Shown piece after piece: positions 6,528 through 13,597 of a DNA stretch of 14,900 nucleotides. Position 1 is the stretch's first letter, and each line of letters opens with the position of its first letter. The translations under genes and the position numbers were made by a program. The notes under the pieces were generated by a model. It did no database searches, had not been told where the DNA came from, and saw nothing but the letters and a program-made list of their open reading frames with translations. This DNA comes from an uncultured Sutterella sp. (GTDB taxonomy: Bacteria; Pseudomonadota; Gammaproteobacteria; Burkholderiales; Burkholderiaceae_F), in NCBI GenBank assembly GCA_900764215.1, contig CAAFNI010000071.1, positions 1 through 14,900 on the forward strand. The letters are read 5' to 3'.

Positions 6528-8132
6528 CTATGGATAGACGTATTGATAGGTGCCATTCTTATACTGCATCCAGCCTGCGTCGCCCGTCAGCATGTTGCCG
6601 TTGATGGTGGCGGTTTGAGCGTCTGAAATTTCAACGTCGTAACCGAGAAGCTGAATGAGAGACGTGGACAACTGTTGATGAAAGGCGGGGCCGTCATGAT
6701 CGAAAACTCTGCGGTAGCTCCTCATCACTTCCGGATTGTCACTGGTGATGAAGAGAGGAACCGTATAGCTGTCCCACTGAACTGTGCCTTGATTGTAGGT
6801 TTGATGGGTGACGTAGGCACCGTGATCAGAAGTGTAGATCAACAACCAGTTTTTGAGTTCCTTCTGCCGTATGCTTTCGTAAACGCGCCGGATGAGTTCG
6901 TCAGTCTTGAGGATGGTTGCATCGTAGCGGTCGACGACTGTGTTCCCGAAAACGGAGGCGTCTTCTGCTGAAAGGTATGTTCCGTACGGTGTGTGGGAAC
7001 CTCGCTGATGAAGAACGACAAACTGTTTGCCTGCACTGAAGTCAACGGTGTTGAACTGCGTCAGAAGATTAAAGTCTGGCATGCTTTCGCGGTCCGAAAA
7101 ACCGAAGGCCTCAGGAAAAGTGATCTTGTCAATCCACTTTCCGCCGATCAGGTTCAGAATGTTCATCTCATTTCGCGCTTGAGCCGTGAACCAATAGGTA
7201 TGGAAGCCCTGATCCTTGGCGAGTCGGAAGAGGTTTGTCGTGCCGTGCATGATCTGGGCCATGCCATTGGGGTGAGCAATGGCGTTGAAGAGCGTGGGCA
7301 GAGCGACGGCCGTCATGAAGGCGGCGGAGTGTACAGGTCTCACGACGAAGTTGTCTTGACCTCGGACGGTCTCGAAAAATGGTGTTGTGTTGCGGTCGTA
7401 GCCGAAGGTTTTGATGTGGGCGGCAGATTCACTTTCTCCGACGATGAAAATGATGTGTTCGACTTTCGGATCTGTGAGACGCTTGGGTTCGGACGTTCGG
7501 TAGTCGGTGATTTTGCTCAGGTGAAACACCTTGTAGGGCAAAGTTCTGCCAAGAAAGTAACCGAAGGAGAAGTAGTTGGACTTGACCTTGCCGTAGGAAG
7601 TCTTGGGTGAGATGCCGTGCTCCTGACGGGTATCGAAGGACCGCACGCTGACGAGAGCGATAAGACCGAAAAACAGCAGGTCAAAGAACGGTCGACGGCT
7701 TTCTTCGGACCGAATCTTGAGAGAGTACTTGTAGAGCAGGGCAATGATGATAAGGTCAAACATTCCCCAGAGAACGGTGGGGATCAATTTGGGAATCATC
7801 GAGAGACCGGTGTGAGCGACTTCGGACCACTCTGCCAGGGCTAGATAGTAGTTGATGCCGTTGATCCAGCTTTGGTAGACCTCAAAGTGGACGGGATTGA
7901 CAATCAGACAAAGGAAGAGAAAAAAGGCAACGCAGATTTTGGTGAACTTCCACCGGGAAAAGCAAAGGCAGGATGTGAAGGTGAGAAGATATAGGAACTC
8001 TTCCCATGGGCGTCCAAGAGGGGAAATGTTGAAATACCAGCGATGCAGGCATTCGCTGCCAACGAGAATAATGCTTGCGGCAGTGAGAAGAAGAATGAGC
8101 TTGAGGTATTTGACGATGGGGCTTGAAAGCAT
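6528..8132 (-). CDS. Phosphoethanolamine transferase-like membrane enzyme (sulfatase fold)
   Basis: Resembles the EptA/CptA/OpgE group, which moves phosphoethanolamine from phosphatidylethanolamine to lipid A, lipooligosaccharide core or glucans at the periplasmic face. About five hydrophobic segments fill residues 10-165, followed by a soluble alkaline-phosphatase-like domain. Numbering from ATG 8132 (534 residues), the metal and catalytic residues are E233 in IVGESES, nucleophile T274 in TAVALP, H380 in HQRGSHTPY, and D436/H437 in TSDHG. All are intact, so it looks active; the acceptor cannot be read. The start is uncertain: in-frame GTG 8183 and ATG 8180 lie inside the purM terminator hairpin, and no start has a good ribosome site. 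The gene is visibly AT-richer than its neighbours (a sampled 60-base line is 43% GC against 65% in mutL), which suggests horizontal transfer. Confidence 0.82.
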   Translation of the reverse strand: MLSSPIVKYLKLILLLTAASIILVGSECLHRWYFNISPLGRPWEEFLYLLTFTSCLCFSRWKFTKICVAFFLFLCLIVNPVHFEVYQSWINGINYYLALAEWSEVAHTGLSMIPKLIPTVLWGMFDLIIIALLYKYSLKIRSEESRRPFFDLLFFGLIALVSVRSFDTRQEHGISPKTSYGKVKSNYFSFGYFLGRTLPYKVFHLSKITDYRTSEPKRLTDPKVEHIIFIVGESESAAHIKTFGYDRNTTPFFETVRGQDNFVVRPVHSAAFMTAVALPTLFNAIAHPNGMAQIMHGTTNLFRLAKDQGFHTYWFTAQARNEMNILNLIGGKWIDKITFPEAFGFSDRESMPDFNLLTQFNTVDFSAGKQFVVLHQRGSHTPYGTYLSAEDASVFGNTVVDRYDATILKTDELIRRVYESIRQKELKNWLLIYTSDHGAYVTHQTYNQGTVQWDSYTVPLFITSDNPEVMRSYRRVFDHDGPAFHQQLSTSLIQLLGYDVEISDAQTATINGNMLTGDAGWMQYKNGTYQYVYP

Positions 8133-8161
8133 GAACAAGGCCAAAAGACGGATGCAAACAT

Positions 8162-8193
8162 AAAAAGCAGCGTGATCCATCACGCTGCTTTTT
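8162..8193 (-). terminator. Strong Rho-independent terminator after purM
   Basis: AAAAAGCAGCGTGA (8162-8175) and TCACGCTGCTTTTT (8180-8193) form a perfect 14-bp inverted repeat with a four-base loop. Read on the minus strand it is a GC-rich stem followed by five T residues, 45 bases after the purM stop. Being symmetrical it could also work on the plus strand. It overlaps the two most upstream start codons of the transferase gene. Confidence 0.88.
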
Positions 8194-8237
8194 GAGGGGG
8201 TCGGAGAGGATAGACTTTTAGGTTGGATCTATGCTCT

Positions 8238-9266
8238 TTAGCGAACGACGCAGGGAGCTTCGCCTTCGGGGAGCTTGCCGATCGTGCCGATCGTGAAGAC
8301 CGTTTCGCCCTGGGCTTCGAATGCAGCGCGAGCCTTTTCGGCGTCCTCGGCGGCAACAATCACAACGAGGCCGATGCCGTTGTTGAAGACGCGGTGCATT
8401 TCATGGCTGTCGATGTTGCCCTTTTCCTGCAGCCAGTCGAAGATGGCCGGACGGGTCCAGGACTTGCCGTCGATGACGGCCTGAACCCCTTCGGGAAGAA
8501 CGCGGGGAACGTTTTCGACGAGGCCGCCGCCCGTGATGTGGGCCATGCCCTTGATCTTCACGGACTTCATGACTTCGAGAACCTGCTTGACGTAGATGCG
8601 GGTGGGTTCCATGGCGCGGTCGGCAAGCGTGGCGCCGTCAAACGGCATGTCCCAGTCGGCGCCGGCGACTTCAACCACCTTGCGGATGAGGGAGAAGCCG
8701 TTGGAGTGCGGGCCGCTCGAGGCAAGGCCGAGAATCGCATCGCCGGGCTGAATCGTGCGGCCGTCGATGATCTGGTCCTTTTCAACAACGCCGACGGCGA
8801 AGCCGGCGAGGTCGTATTCGCCTTCCGGATACATGCCCGGCATTTCGGCGGTTTCACCGCCGATCAGGGCGCAGCCGGCGAGTTCGCAACCCTTGGCGAC
8901 GCCGGCGACGACGCGGCCGGCGACGTCAACGTCAAGCTTGCCGCAGGCATAGTAGTCGAGGAAGAAGAGGCTGCGGGCACCCTGCACGAGGATGTCGTTG
9001 ACGCTCATGGCAACGAGGTCCTGGCCGACCGTGTCGTGACGGCCGAGCTTGAAGGCGAGCATGAGCTTGGTGCCCACGCCGTCGGTGCCGGTGACGAGAA
9101 CCGGATTCTTGTATTCCTTGCTGACCTCGAAGAGCGCGCCGAAGCCGCCGATGGAGCCGAGAACGCCCGGGATCATCGTGCGCTTGGCAAAGGGCTTGAT
9201 GCGTTCAACGAGTTCGTCGCCGGCATCAATGGAAACGCCGGCAGCCGCGTAGGAAAGTTGGCTCAT
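8238..9266 (-). CDS. purM: Phosphoribosylformylglycinamidine cyclo-ligase (AIR synthetase)
   Basis: ATP-dependent ring closure of FGAM to aminoimidazole ribonucleotide, the fifth step of purine synthesis, in the cytoplasm. The product has 342 residues against 345 in E. coli. Signature blocks in order are TDGVGTK (61-67), AMSVNDILVQGA (86-97), GGETAEMPGMY (136-146), GPHSNGFSLIRK (185-196) and HITGGGL near 243; these are the nucleotide and phosphate contacts of the PurM fold. ATG at 9264-9266 has only a weak GAG-type ribosome site. It is divergent from hda across 295 bases. In several Burkholderiales a perM-like permease gene sits between purM and hda; none is seen here. A strong terminator follows. 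Confidence 0.97.
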   Translation of the reverse strand: MSQLSYAAAGVSIDAGDELVERIKPFAKRTMIPGVLGSIGGFGALFEVSKEYKNPVLVTGTDGVGTKLMLAFKLGRHDTVGQDLVAMSVNDILVQGARSLFFLDYYACGKLDVDVAGRVVAGVAKGCELAGCALIGGETAEMPGMYPEGEYDLAGFAVGVVEKDQIIDGRTIQPGDAILGLASSGPHSNGFSLIRKVVEVAGADWDMPFDGATLADRAMEPTRIYVKQVLEVMKSVKIKGMAHITGGGLVENVPRVLPEGVQAVIDGKSWTRPAIFDWLQEKGNIDSHEMHRVFNNGIGLVVIVAAEDAEKARAAFEAQGETVFTIGTIGKLPEGEAPCVVR

Positions 9267-9561
9267 GGAAAGTATCTCGAGTAAAGAGAGTCCGCGGGCG
9301 CAAGGGGATGAAGGCCACGTTGTGCCGAAGAGCGCGACCGGGGACGGGTTGCCTAATAAAAGAGTTTGCGAAAGTATAAGCCAAAGCGCCGGGTCATGAG
9401 GCTTGGAAACGGATTTTTGAGCGCGGGGGCTTCAGGCGGATCAAGGGTTTCGCGAGTGTCGATGCCGGCAAAATGAACGGACGGGAACGATGTTTTCGAG
9501 GTAAACTCTTAGATTCTGGACGTGTGCGCATCATGCGCTCAGATTTCCACAGCCCGAGATT
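9267..9561. other. Divergent purM-hda intergenic region, no gene found
   Basis: These 295 bases separate divergent purM and hda and should hold both promoters. On the minus strand TATACT (9378-9373) is a good -10 hexamer for purM, but I see no matching -35 at normal spacing. A near-palindrome GCGCATCATGCGC (9526-9538) lies 24 bases before the hda start. The short open frame at 9473-9736 overlaps hda in another frame and looks like chance. No convincing hda promoter was identified. Confidence 0.5.
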
Positions 9562-10239
9562 ATGTACGAACCCGAACCCGACCAGTATCTGCTCGACCTG
9601 CAGGAGCGTGACAAGCCGACGCTCGACAACTTTGTTGTCGGTGCGAACGGCGAGGCCGTCAGTGTTCTGCGAGAAGTGGCCGCCGGCTGCGGGCCGACCT
9701 TCGTGTATCTGTACGGTCCCAAGGGCGCGGGGCTAACGCACCTGCTCAGAAGCCTGGTGCCCGAAGAGGGCTTTCGCGTGCCGCTCTTTGATCCGAAGGT
9801 GCGGCTCTATGTCGTCGACGACGTGGACGAACTCGATCCGGGCTGGGCGTTGCAGCTGCTCGCGCTGCAAAACGCCGTGCACGGAACGCCGGGGATGCAT
9901 CTCGTCTGCGCGGGCCGCGTGCCTGCCGCTCAGCTGCCGCTTCCCGAGGTCGTGCGAAGCCGCCTTGCTTGGGGGCTTTGCTATGCGATCCGTCCGCTTG
10001 ACGACGAAGAGCGTCTGGCCGAGCTTCATCGGCAGGCCGCTCGCCGCGGCATCGAGCTGACGCCCGAAATCCTTCACTGGATGGGGGCCAATCTGCCGCG
10101 CGACATGCGCACGCTCACCTGCGTGCTTGACGAGGCGGACCGCCTCGGACTACAGAAGCAGCGCCGCGTGACGCTTCCCCTGCTGCGAGAGGCCGTGACC
10201 TCTCTTGATGAGCGCCAGCACGCGCGTCAGACATACTGA
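9562..10239 (+). CDS. hda: DnaA regulatory inactivator Hda (DnaA-related AAA+ protein)
   Basis: Hda, with the DNA-loaded sliding clamp, stimulates DnaA to hydrolyse ATP and so prevents re-initiation of replication. The 225-residue product aligns by eye with E. coli Hda over its length. It lacks DnaA domains I, II and IV, so it is not DnaA. Visible parts are GPKGAGLTHLL (52-62, Walker A position), LYVVDDVDELD (82-92, Walker B), LVCAGRVPAAQLPLP (sensor 1 region), VRSRLAWG (131-138, arginine-finger box) and LPRDMRTL (178-185, sensor 2). The Walker A lysine is replaced by L58, where E. coli Hda has arginine. A weak clamp-binding-like QYLLDL occurs at 8-13. ATG 9562 is the first start in frame after an upstream stop. 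It leads a cluster running to folK. Confidence 0.88.
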   Translation: MYEPEPDQYLLDLQERDKPTLDNFVVGANGEAVSVLREVAAGCGPTFVYLYGPKGAGLTHLLRSLVPEEGFRVPLFDPKVRLYVVDDVDELDPGWALQLLALQNAVHGTPGMHLVCAGRVPAAQLPLPEVVRSRLAWGLCYAIRPLDDEERLAELHRQAARRGIELTPEILHWMGANLPRDMRTLTCVLDEADRLGLQKQRRVTLPLLREAVTSLDERQHARQTY

Positions 10240-10260
10240 CTCAGTGAGTTTTCCCTCAAC

Positions 10261-10947
10261 ATGAAGTTTGCAGTCTTCGACCTTGACCACACCCTCCTCC
10301 CCGTCGACAGCGGCGAGAACTGGAGCCGCTGGCTCGTAAGATCCGCCGGCATGGACGTCGCTCAGATGGATGCCCGGATTGAAGCCTATGCAGAGGCCTA
10401 CCGCAAGGGCGCCTTCAGCGCCGACGAATTCATGGCGTTTCAGGCCGGTCTTCTGGCCTCCTGCCGGCGGTCGGATCTGGAAAAATGGCGCGAGGCCTAC
10501 ATCGATGCCTGCGTTCGTCCTCATCTTCTTCCGGAAGCGATCTGGCTTGTCGAGGCGCGCCGCAAGGCCGGCTTCGAACCCGTGCTTGCCTCGGGCACTC
10601 ATGCCTTTGTGACGGGGGCGATCGCGCCTCTTTTCGGCATCAGGCATCTTGTGGCGGCGCAGCCCGAAGAGGACGCCGGAGGCGAATTTACGGGCCGAAT
10701 CGCAGGGTCGCACTCTTATGGAACGGGGAAGCTGACGCTTCTCAAGACGTTTCTGGAGGCTCAGGGAGCGAAGGACGGAGATCTGGCGCTTGAGGCCTAC
10801 AGCGACTCGATCAATGATCTGCCGATGCTCGAGTTCGCCGCAGAGCACGGCCGGGCGTTTGCCGTCAATCCGGACGGCATGCTTCGATCGGAAGCGGCCC
10901 GCAGAGGCTGGCCGATCATGAACATTTTCAAAAAGGACAGGGCTTAA
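10261..10947 (+). CDS. HAD-superfamily subfamily IB hydrolase (SerB-like phosphatase)
   Basis: A 228-residue cytoplasmic phosphatase of the HAD-IB group, related to SerB and to the betaproteobacterial phosphatases usually found beside hda and pcnB. All four HAD motifs are present: I, FDLDHTLLP with nucleophile D7 and acid D9; II, LASGTH with S111; III, K157 in YGTGKLT; and IV, AYSDSINDLPML with D182 and D186. The helical cap lies between motifs I and II (about 17-90), as in SerB. The start lies 21 bases after the hda stop and the stop TAA abuts the pcnB ATG (TAAATG), so it is co-transcribed with both. The substrate is unknown; phosphoserine is possible, but conserved placement next to pcnB argues for a different role. 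I do not assign a symbol. Confidence 0.9.
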   Translation: MKFAVFDLDHTLLPVDSGENWSRWLVRSAGMDVAQMDARIEAYAEAYRKGAFSADEFMAFQAGLLASCRRSDLEKWREAYIDACVRPHLLPEAIWLVEARRKAGFEPVLASGTHAFVTGAIAPLFGIRHLVAAQPEEDAGGEFTGRIAGSHSYGTGKLTLLKTFLEAQGAKDGDLALEAYSDSINDLPMLEFAAEHGRAFAVNPDGMLRSEAARRGWPIMNIFKKDRA

Positions 10948-12390
10948 ATGTTTGGCCGTATTGTCAATCGGGTGAGGGACATGTTCGCCCCCCGTTCCGT
11001 TGTCGTCAAGAATCCCCGCGTCATCAGCGCCGAGGAGCACCGCATTGATCCGGCCCTCGTGTCGCCTGAAGCGCGCGCGACCTGCGAAGCGCTCAAGCGC
11101 CGCGGCTTTCAGGCCTACATCGTGGGCGGAGCCGTTCGCGATCTGATGCTCGGCGTGACGCCCAAGGACTTCGACGTGGCGACGGATGCAACGCCCGAAC
11201 AGGTGAAGCGCTGTCAGCGTCGCGCCGTGATCATCGGCCGCCGCTTCAAGCTCGTTCACGTGATTTTCGGCCGCGAGATCATCGAATGCTCGACCTTTCG
11301 CGCGCTCGAAGGCGCGGGCCAGCGCAAGGACGCCACGGGACGCGTGGTTTCCGACAACGTCTTCGGGGAAATGTGGGAGGACGCGGCCCGGCGCGACTTC
11401 ACGATCAATGCGCTTTACTACGATCCCCAGACGCAGGAGCTCTTCGACTACCATCGAGGCTTTGAGGATATTGCCGCGAAGCGTCTTCGCATGATCGGCG
11501 ATCCTGCTCAGCGCTACCGCGAAGATCCCGTTCGAATGATGCGAGCGGTGCGCATTGCCGCAAAGCTCGGCTTCACGATCGAACCCGCCACCGAAGCGCC
11601 GATTCCGAAGATGGCGAGGCTTCTTGAGAACGTGCCTTCCGCCCGCTTGGTCGACGAAGTCCTCAAGCTTCTGACGTGCGGTCACGCCGTGGCCTGCATG
11701 TCCAAGCTTCGCCAGGAGGGGCTTCACAAGGCGCTGCTGCCGCTTCTAGACGTGATCGTCTCCGAACCCGACGGCGAAGAGTTCCTGATGCTTGCCCTGA
11801 AGCGAACCGATGAGCGCATTGCGGTCGGCAAGAAGATTTCTCCCTCCTTCCTCTTCGGCACGCTGCTTTGGCCTCAGGTCGTCAAGCGCTGGCGCTACAA
11901 CGAGGATGAAAAGGGCATGAACCGCATGGCGGCGCTGCATGCGGCTTGTGTCGACGTGCTGGCAACCCAGTGCCAGCAGCTGAACATCCAGCGTCGTTAT
12001 CAGGCGGACATTCATGACTTGTGGATGCTGCAGGCTAGGTTTGAGCGTCGCACCGGGAAGACCGCTTATGCGCTTGTTTCGCATCCGCGCTATCGCGCCG
12101 CCTACGACTTCATGCTGCTGAGGTCGCTCCTCGGACACGTGCCGGAGTCCCTCGTTCAGTGGTGGGATGCCTTTGCGCTTGCGGACGAGCAGACCCGTGC
12201 GGGCATGATCGCCGAGGCGCAGCGGGAGGCACGGATGACGGGCGACGCCGCGCGAAGCCACCGCCGTCGATCAGCATTCTCCGAGGGCGATGCGCCTGCG
12301 GCGCAAGAGGGCGATCGCCGCTCTTCGAGAAGGCGCCGCCGCTCGCCGCGCCGTTCCTCACGCAGCCGTCAGGAGCGCAACGATGCCTGA
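10948..12390 (+). CDS. pcnB: Poly(A) polymerase I (PcnB)
   Basis: Adds poly(A) tails to RNA 3' ends, marking transcripts for decay and affecting plasmid-control RNAs. The 480-residue protein is a class II nucleotidyltransferase related to CCA-adding enzymes. Motifs seen are YIVGGAVRDLMLG (57-69), PKDFDVATDATP with catalytic D74 and D76 (72-83), RRAVIIGRRFKLVHV, RRDFTINALYYD (148-159) and RYREDPVRMMRAVRIAAKLGF-type block (189-209). The N-terminal extension before residue 55, the spacing and the C-terminal Arg-rich tail fit PcnB better than Cca. The last 45 residues are very basic and low-complexity, probably an RNA-binding tail. The ATG directly follows the upstream stop, with AGGA about ten bases before it. 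The end overlaps folK by eight bases. Confidence 0.93.
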   Translation: MFGRIVNRVRDMFAPRSVVVKNPRVISAEEHRIDPALVSPEARATCEALKRRGFQAYIVGGAVRDLMLGVTPKDFDVATDATPEQVKRCQRRAVIIGRRFKLVHVIFGREIIECSTFRALEGAGQRKDATGRVVSDNVFGEMWEDAARRDFTINALYYDPQTQELFDYHRGFEDIAAKRLRMIGDPAQRYREDPVRMMRAVRIAAKLGFTIEPATEAPIPKMARLLENVPSARLVDEVLKLLTCGHAVACMSKLRQEGLHKALLPLLDVIVSEPDGEEFLMLALKRTDERIAVGKKISPSFLFGTLLWPQVVKRWRYNEDEKGMNRMAALHAACVDVLATQCQQLNIQRRYQADIHDLWMLQARFERRTGKTAYALVSHPRYRAAYDFMLLRSLLGHVPESLVQWWDAFALADEQTRAGMIAEAQREARMTGDAARSHRRRSAFSEGDAPAAQEGDRRSSRRRRRSPRRSSRSRQERNDA

Positions 12391-12892
12391 GGCGCTGATT
12401 GCGCTCGGGGCCAATCTAGGAAAGCCTGTCGAGGCGCTTTGCTCCGCCGTGAAGGCGATAGAAGAGGCAAACGGCATTCGTCTGCTCGGCGTGAGCCGCT
12501 TCTATACGACAAGCCCCGTCGACTCTTCTGGGCCCGACTATGTCAATGCCGTCGTGCGAGTCGAGACGACGCTTGACCCGATGGCGCTTCTGCATGTTTG
12601 TCAGGCAATTGAAAATGCGCACGGCCGCGTGCGGCCCGCGGGCGTTGTCAATGCGCCGAGAACGCTTGATTTGGATGTGCTTGCCTATGAGGGCGTTGTT
12701 TCCGGCGATCCGGTTTTGACGCTCCCCCATCCGCGCATGCATGAGCGCCTTTTTGTGCTCGTGCCGTTGTCGGATCTTCTGCCGCAGTGGAGGCTCGCCG
12801 ACGGACGCGCTGTCTGCGAGGCTGTCCGCGACGTTCGAGAGACGCATCCGGATCAATTGATCCGCCCACTCATGTCGGAAAATATGGCATAA
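12383..12892 (+). CDS. folK: 6-hydroxymethyl-dihydropterin pyrophosphokinase (HPPK)
   Basis: Transfers pyrophosphate from ATP to 6-hydroxymethyl-7,8-dihydropterin, giving the substrate of dihydropteroate synthase in folate synthesis. ATG 12383 has AGGAG at 12371-12375 with ideal spacing, inside pcnB, and gives 169 residues (E. coli 159). Family motifs are ALGANLG (7-13), SRFYTTSPV (38-46), YVNAVVRVET (53-62), RTLDLDVL (93-100) with the magnesium-binding D96 and D98, and LPHPRMHERLFVLVPLSDL (114-132). The open frame extends upstream to 12290 but that stretch is the pcnB C-terminus read in another frame. The eight-base overlap suggests translational coupling. Its last codons contain a promoter-like element for the following tRNA gene. 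Confidence 0.97.
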   Translation: MPEALIALGANLGKPVEALCSAVKAIEEANGIRLLGVSRFYTTSPVDSSGPDYVNAVVRVETTLDPMALLHVCQAIENAHGRVRPAGVVNAPRTLDLDVLAYEGVVSGDPVLTLPHPRMHERLFVLVPLSDLLPQWRLADGRAVCEAVRDVRETHPDQLIRPLMSENMA

Positions 12893-12893
12893 T
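12885..12893 (+). promoter_or_regulatory. Candidate extended -10 promoter for tRNA-Leu
   Basis: TGG (12885-12887) directly followed by CATAAT (12888-12893) fits the extended -10 pattern TGnTATAAT with one hexamer mismatch. It overlaps the folK stop codon and would start transcription at about 12900, giving a leader of roughly 18 bases before the tRNA. No clear -35 is seen at 17 bases. Confidence 0.4.
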
Positions 12894-12917
12894 GCGCTTC
12901 TTAATTTGCAATGGTTC

Positions 12918-13002
12918 CCCCGGATGGCGGAATGGTAGACGCAGCGGATTCAAAATCCGCCGGTGAACAACCGTGAGAGTTCGAGTCTCTCTCCGGGGAC
13001 CA
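12918..13002 (+). tRNA. tRNA-Leu (anticodon CAA)
   Basis: An 85-base cloverleaf with encoded CCA. The acceptor stem CCCCGGA (12918-12924) pairs with TCCGGGG (12992-12998), then A73 and CCA. The D stem is GCG/CGC (12927-12929/12940-12942). The anticodon stem GCGGA/TCCGC (12944-12948/12956-12960) encloses TTCAAAA with anticodon CAA at 12951-12953. A long variable arm at 12961-12974, CGG/CCG paired, marks a class II tRNA. The T arm is GAGAG-TTCGAGT-CTCTC (12975-12991). The anticodon reads UUG leucine codons. A37 follows the anticodon and UUG starts with U, so it should be a MiaA substrate. The first pair is C-G rather than the G-C of E. coli tRNA-Leu. Confidence 0.95.
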
Positions 13003-13010
13003 AGTAGATG

Positions 13011-13045
13011 ACCCGTGCGGTTTGATGCCGTGCGGGTTTTTCTTT
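13011..13045 (+). terminator. tRNA-Leu terminator, the insertion target of the group II intron
   Basis: ACCCGTGCGG (13011-13020) pairs with CCGTGCGGGT (13028-13037), ten pairs including two G-U wobbles, around a seven-base loop. It is followed by TTTTTCTTT (13037-13045), a classic T-tract, and starts nine bases after the tRNA CCA. The intron begins at the very next base, 13046. Confidence 0.88.
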
Positions 13046-13597
13046 GTGCGCCCAGCAGCGCACGTGTGTCTATGCGGTGAAAGGCCGCTGTCCGCCCGAA
13101 CAGGGGAAGGACTAGCAACTCGGCAAGTCGGGGAAGGCAACGACCTCGATGGAGGCAGCCGATAGCAAAGCACCAGCCTGACGAACAGGAATCGGATGTG
13201 AGGCGTGTATCTTGGGAGAGTCGGCAAAGATCGATTAACCCGAAACTGTTACGGAAGGGATGCACGTAAATCCGGCAGGTAGGGGGCGAAGCACATGTGT
13301 GATACCTGGGGAGATCCATGCCGACGCCGCAAGGCTACCGAGGTCGAGAGGCTGAGGGATATCGGCATGGAAGTCAGCCGAGGCCGTAGTAAGGCGAATT
13401 ATTCGTCATGAAGGGCCGAATCTGAGTTATGTAAGTAGAGAGCGTGGAACTCTCCGATGCGACGGCAGTAGCGCAAGTCGAAGTTGAAGAGTAGAGCCCA
13501 CACCAACCGATGGCCGGAAGCCTGAGGAAGGATGTGAGTCCAAAGGCCGACAAAAGCTGAAAGAGGGACCACGCACTGGACGAAAGCAGGAGGTTCA
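13046..13597 (+). ncRNA. Group IIC intron ribozyme, domains I to III and start of IV
   Basis: The 552 bases before the reverse transcriptase ORF hold no gene of their own and have the look of intron RNA. The first bases fold as GTGCGC (13046-13051) with GCGCAC (13058-13063). By eye the stretch from about 13178 to 13245 (CCTGACGAACAGGAA, GATGTGAGG, GTATC and later blocks) follows the domain I order of the Oceanobacillus iheyensis class C intron as I remember it. AAAGA at 13226-13230 could be EBS1, pairing with TCTTT at 13041-13045 in the upstream exon. The exact domain borders II-IV cannot be set by eye. Confidence 0.75.

Noticed and set aside
8223..9284. 353-codon plus-strand frame covering the whole of purM
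   Set aside because: Exact shadow of purM, which has every catalytic motif on the minus strand. The translation is Asp/Ala/Gly-rich and matches no family I know.
9526..9538. Near-palindrome GCGCATCATGCGC before hda as a regulator site
   Set aside because: Only six-base arms around one base, in GC-rich DNA; no promoter could be placed near it, so it is noted in the intergenic entry but not claimed as an operator.
9473..9736. Short plus-strand ORF overlapping the start of hda
   Set aside because: No family resemblance, it overlaps hda in another frame, and the hda frame has clear AAA+ motifs.
10150..11727. 525-codon open frame on the minus strand opposite hda, the HAD gene and pcnB
   Set aside because: It runs antisense to three genes with intact family motifs, has no recognisable domain, and such frames are common in GC-rich DNA because of third-position bias.
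12290..12382. Upstream extension of the folK frame
   Set aside because: The extension is the basic pcnB tail in another frame. ATG 12383 has an ideal AGGAG and gives the normal HPPK N-terminus.
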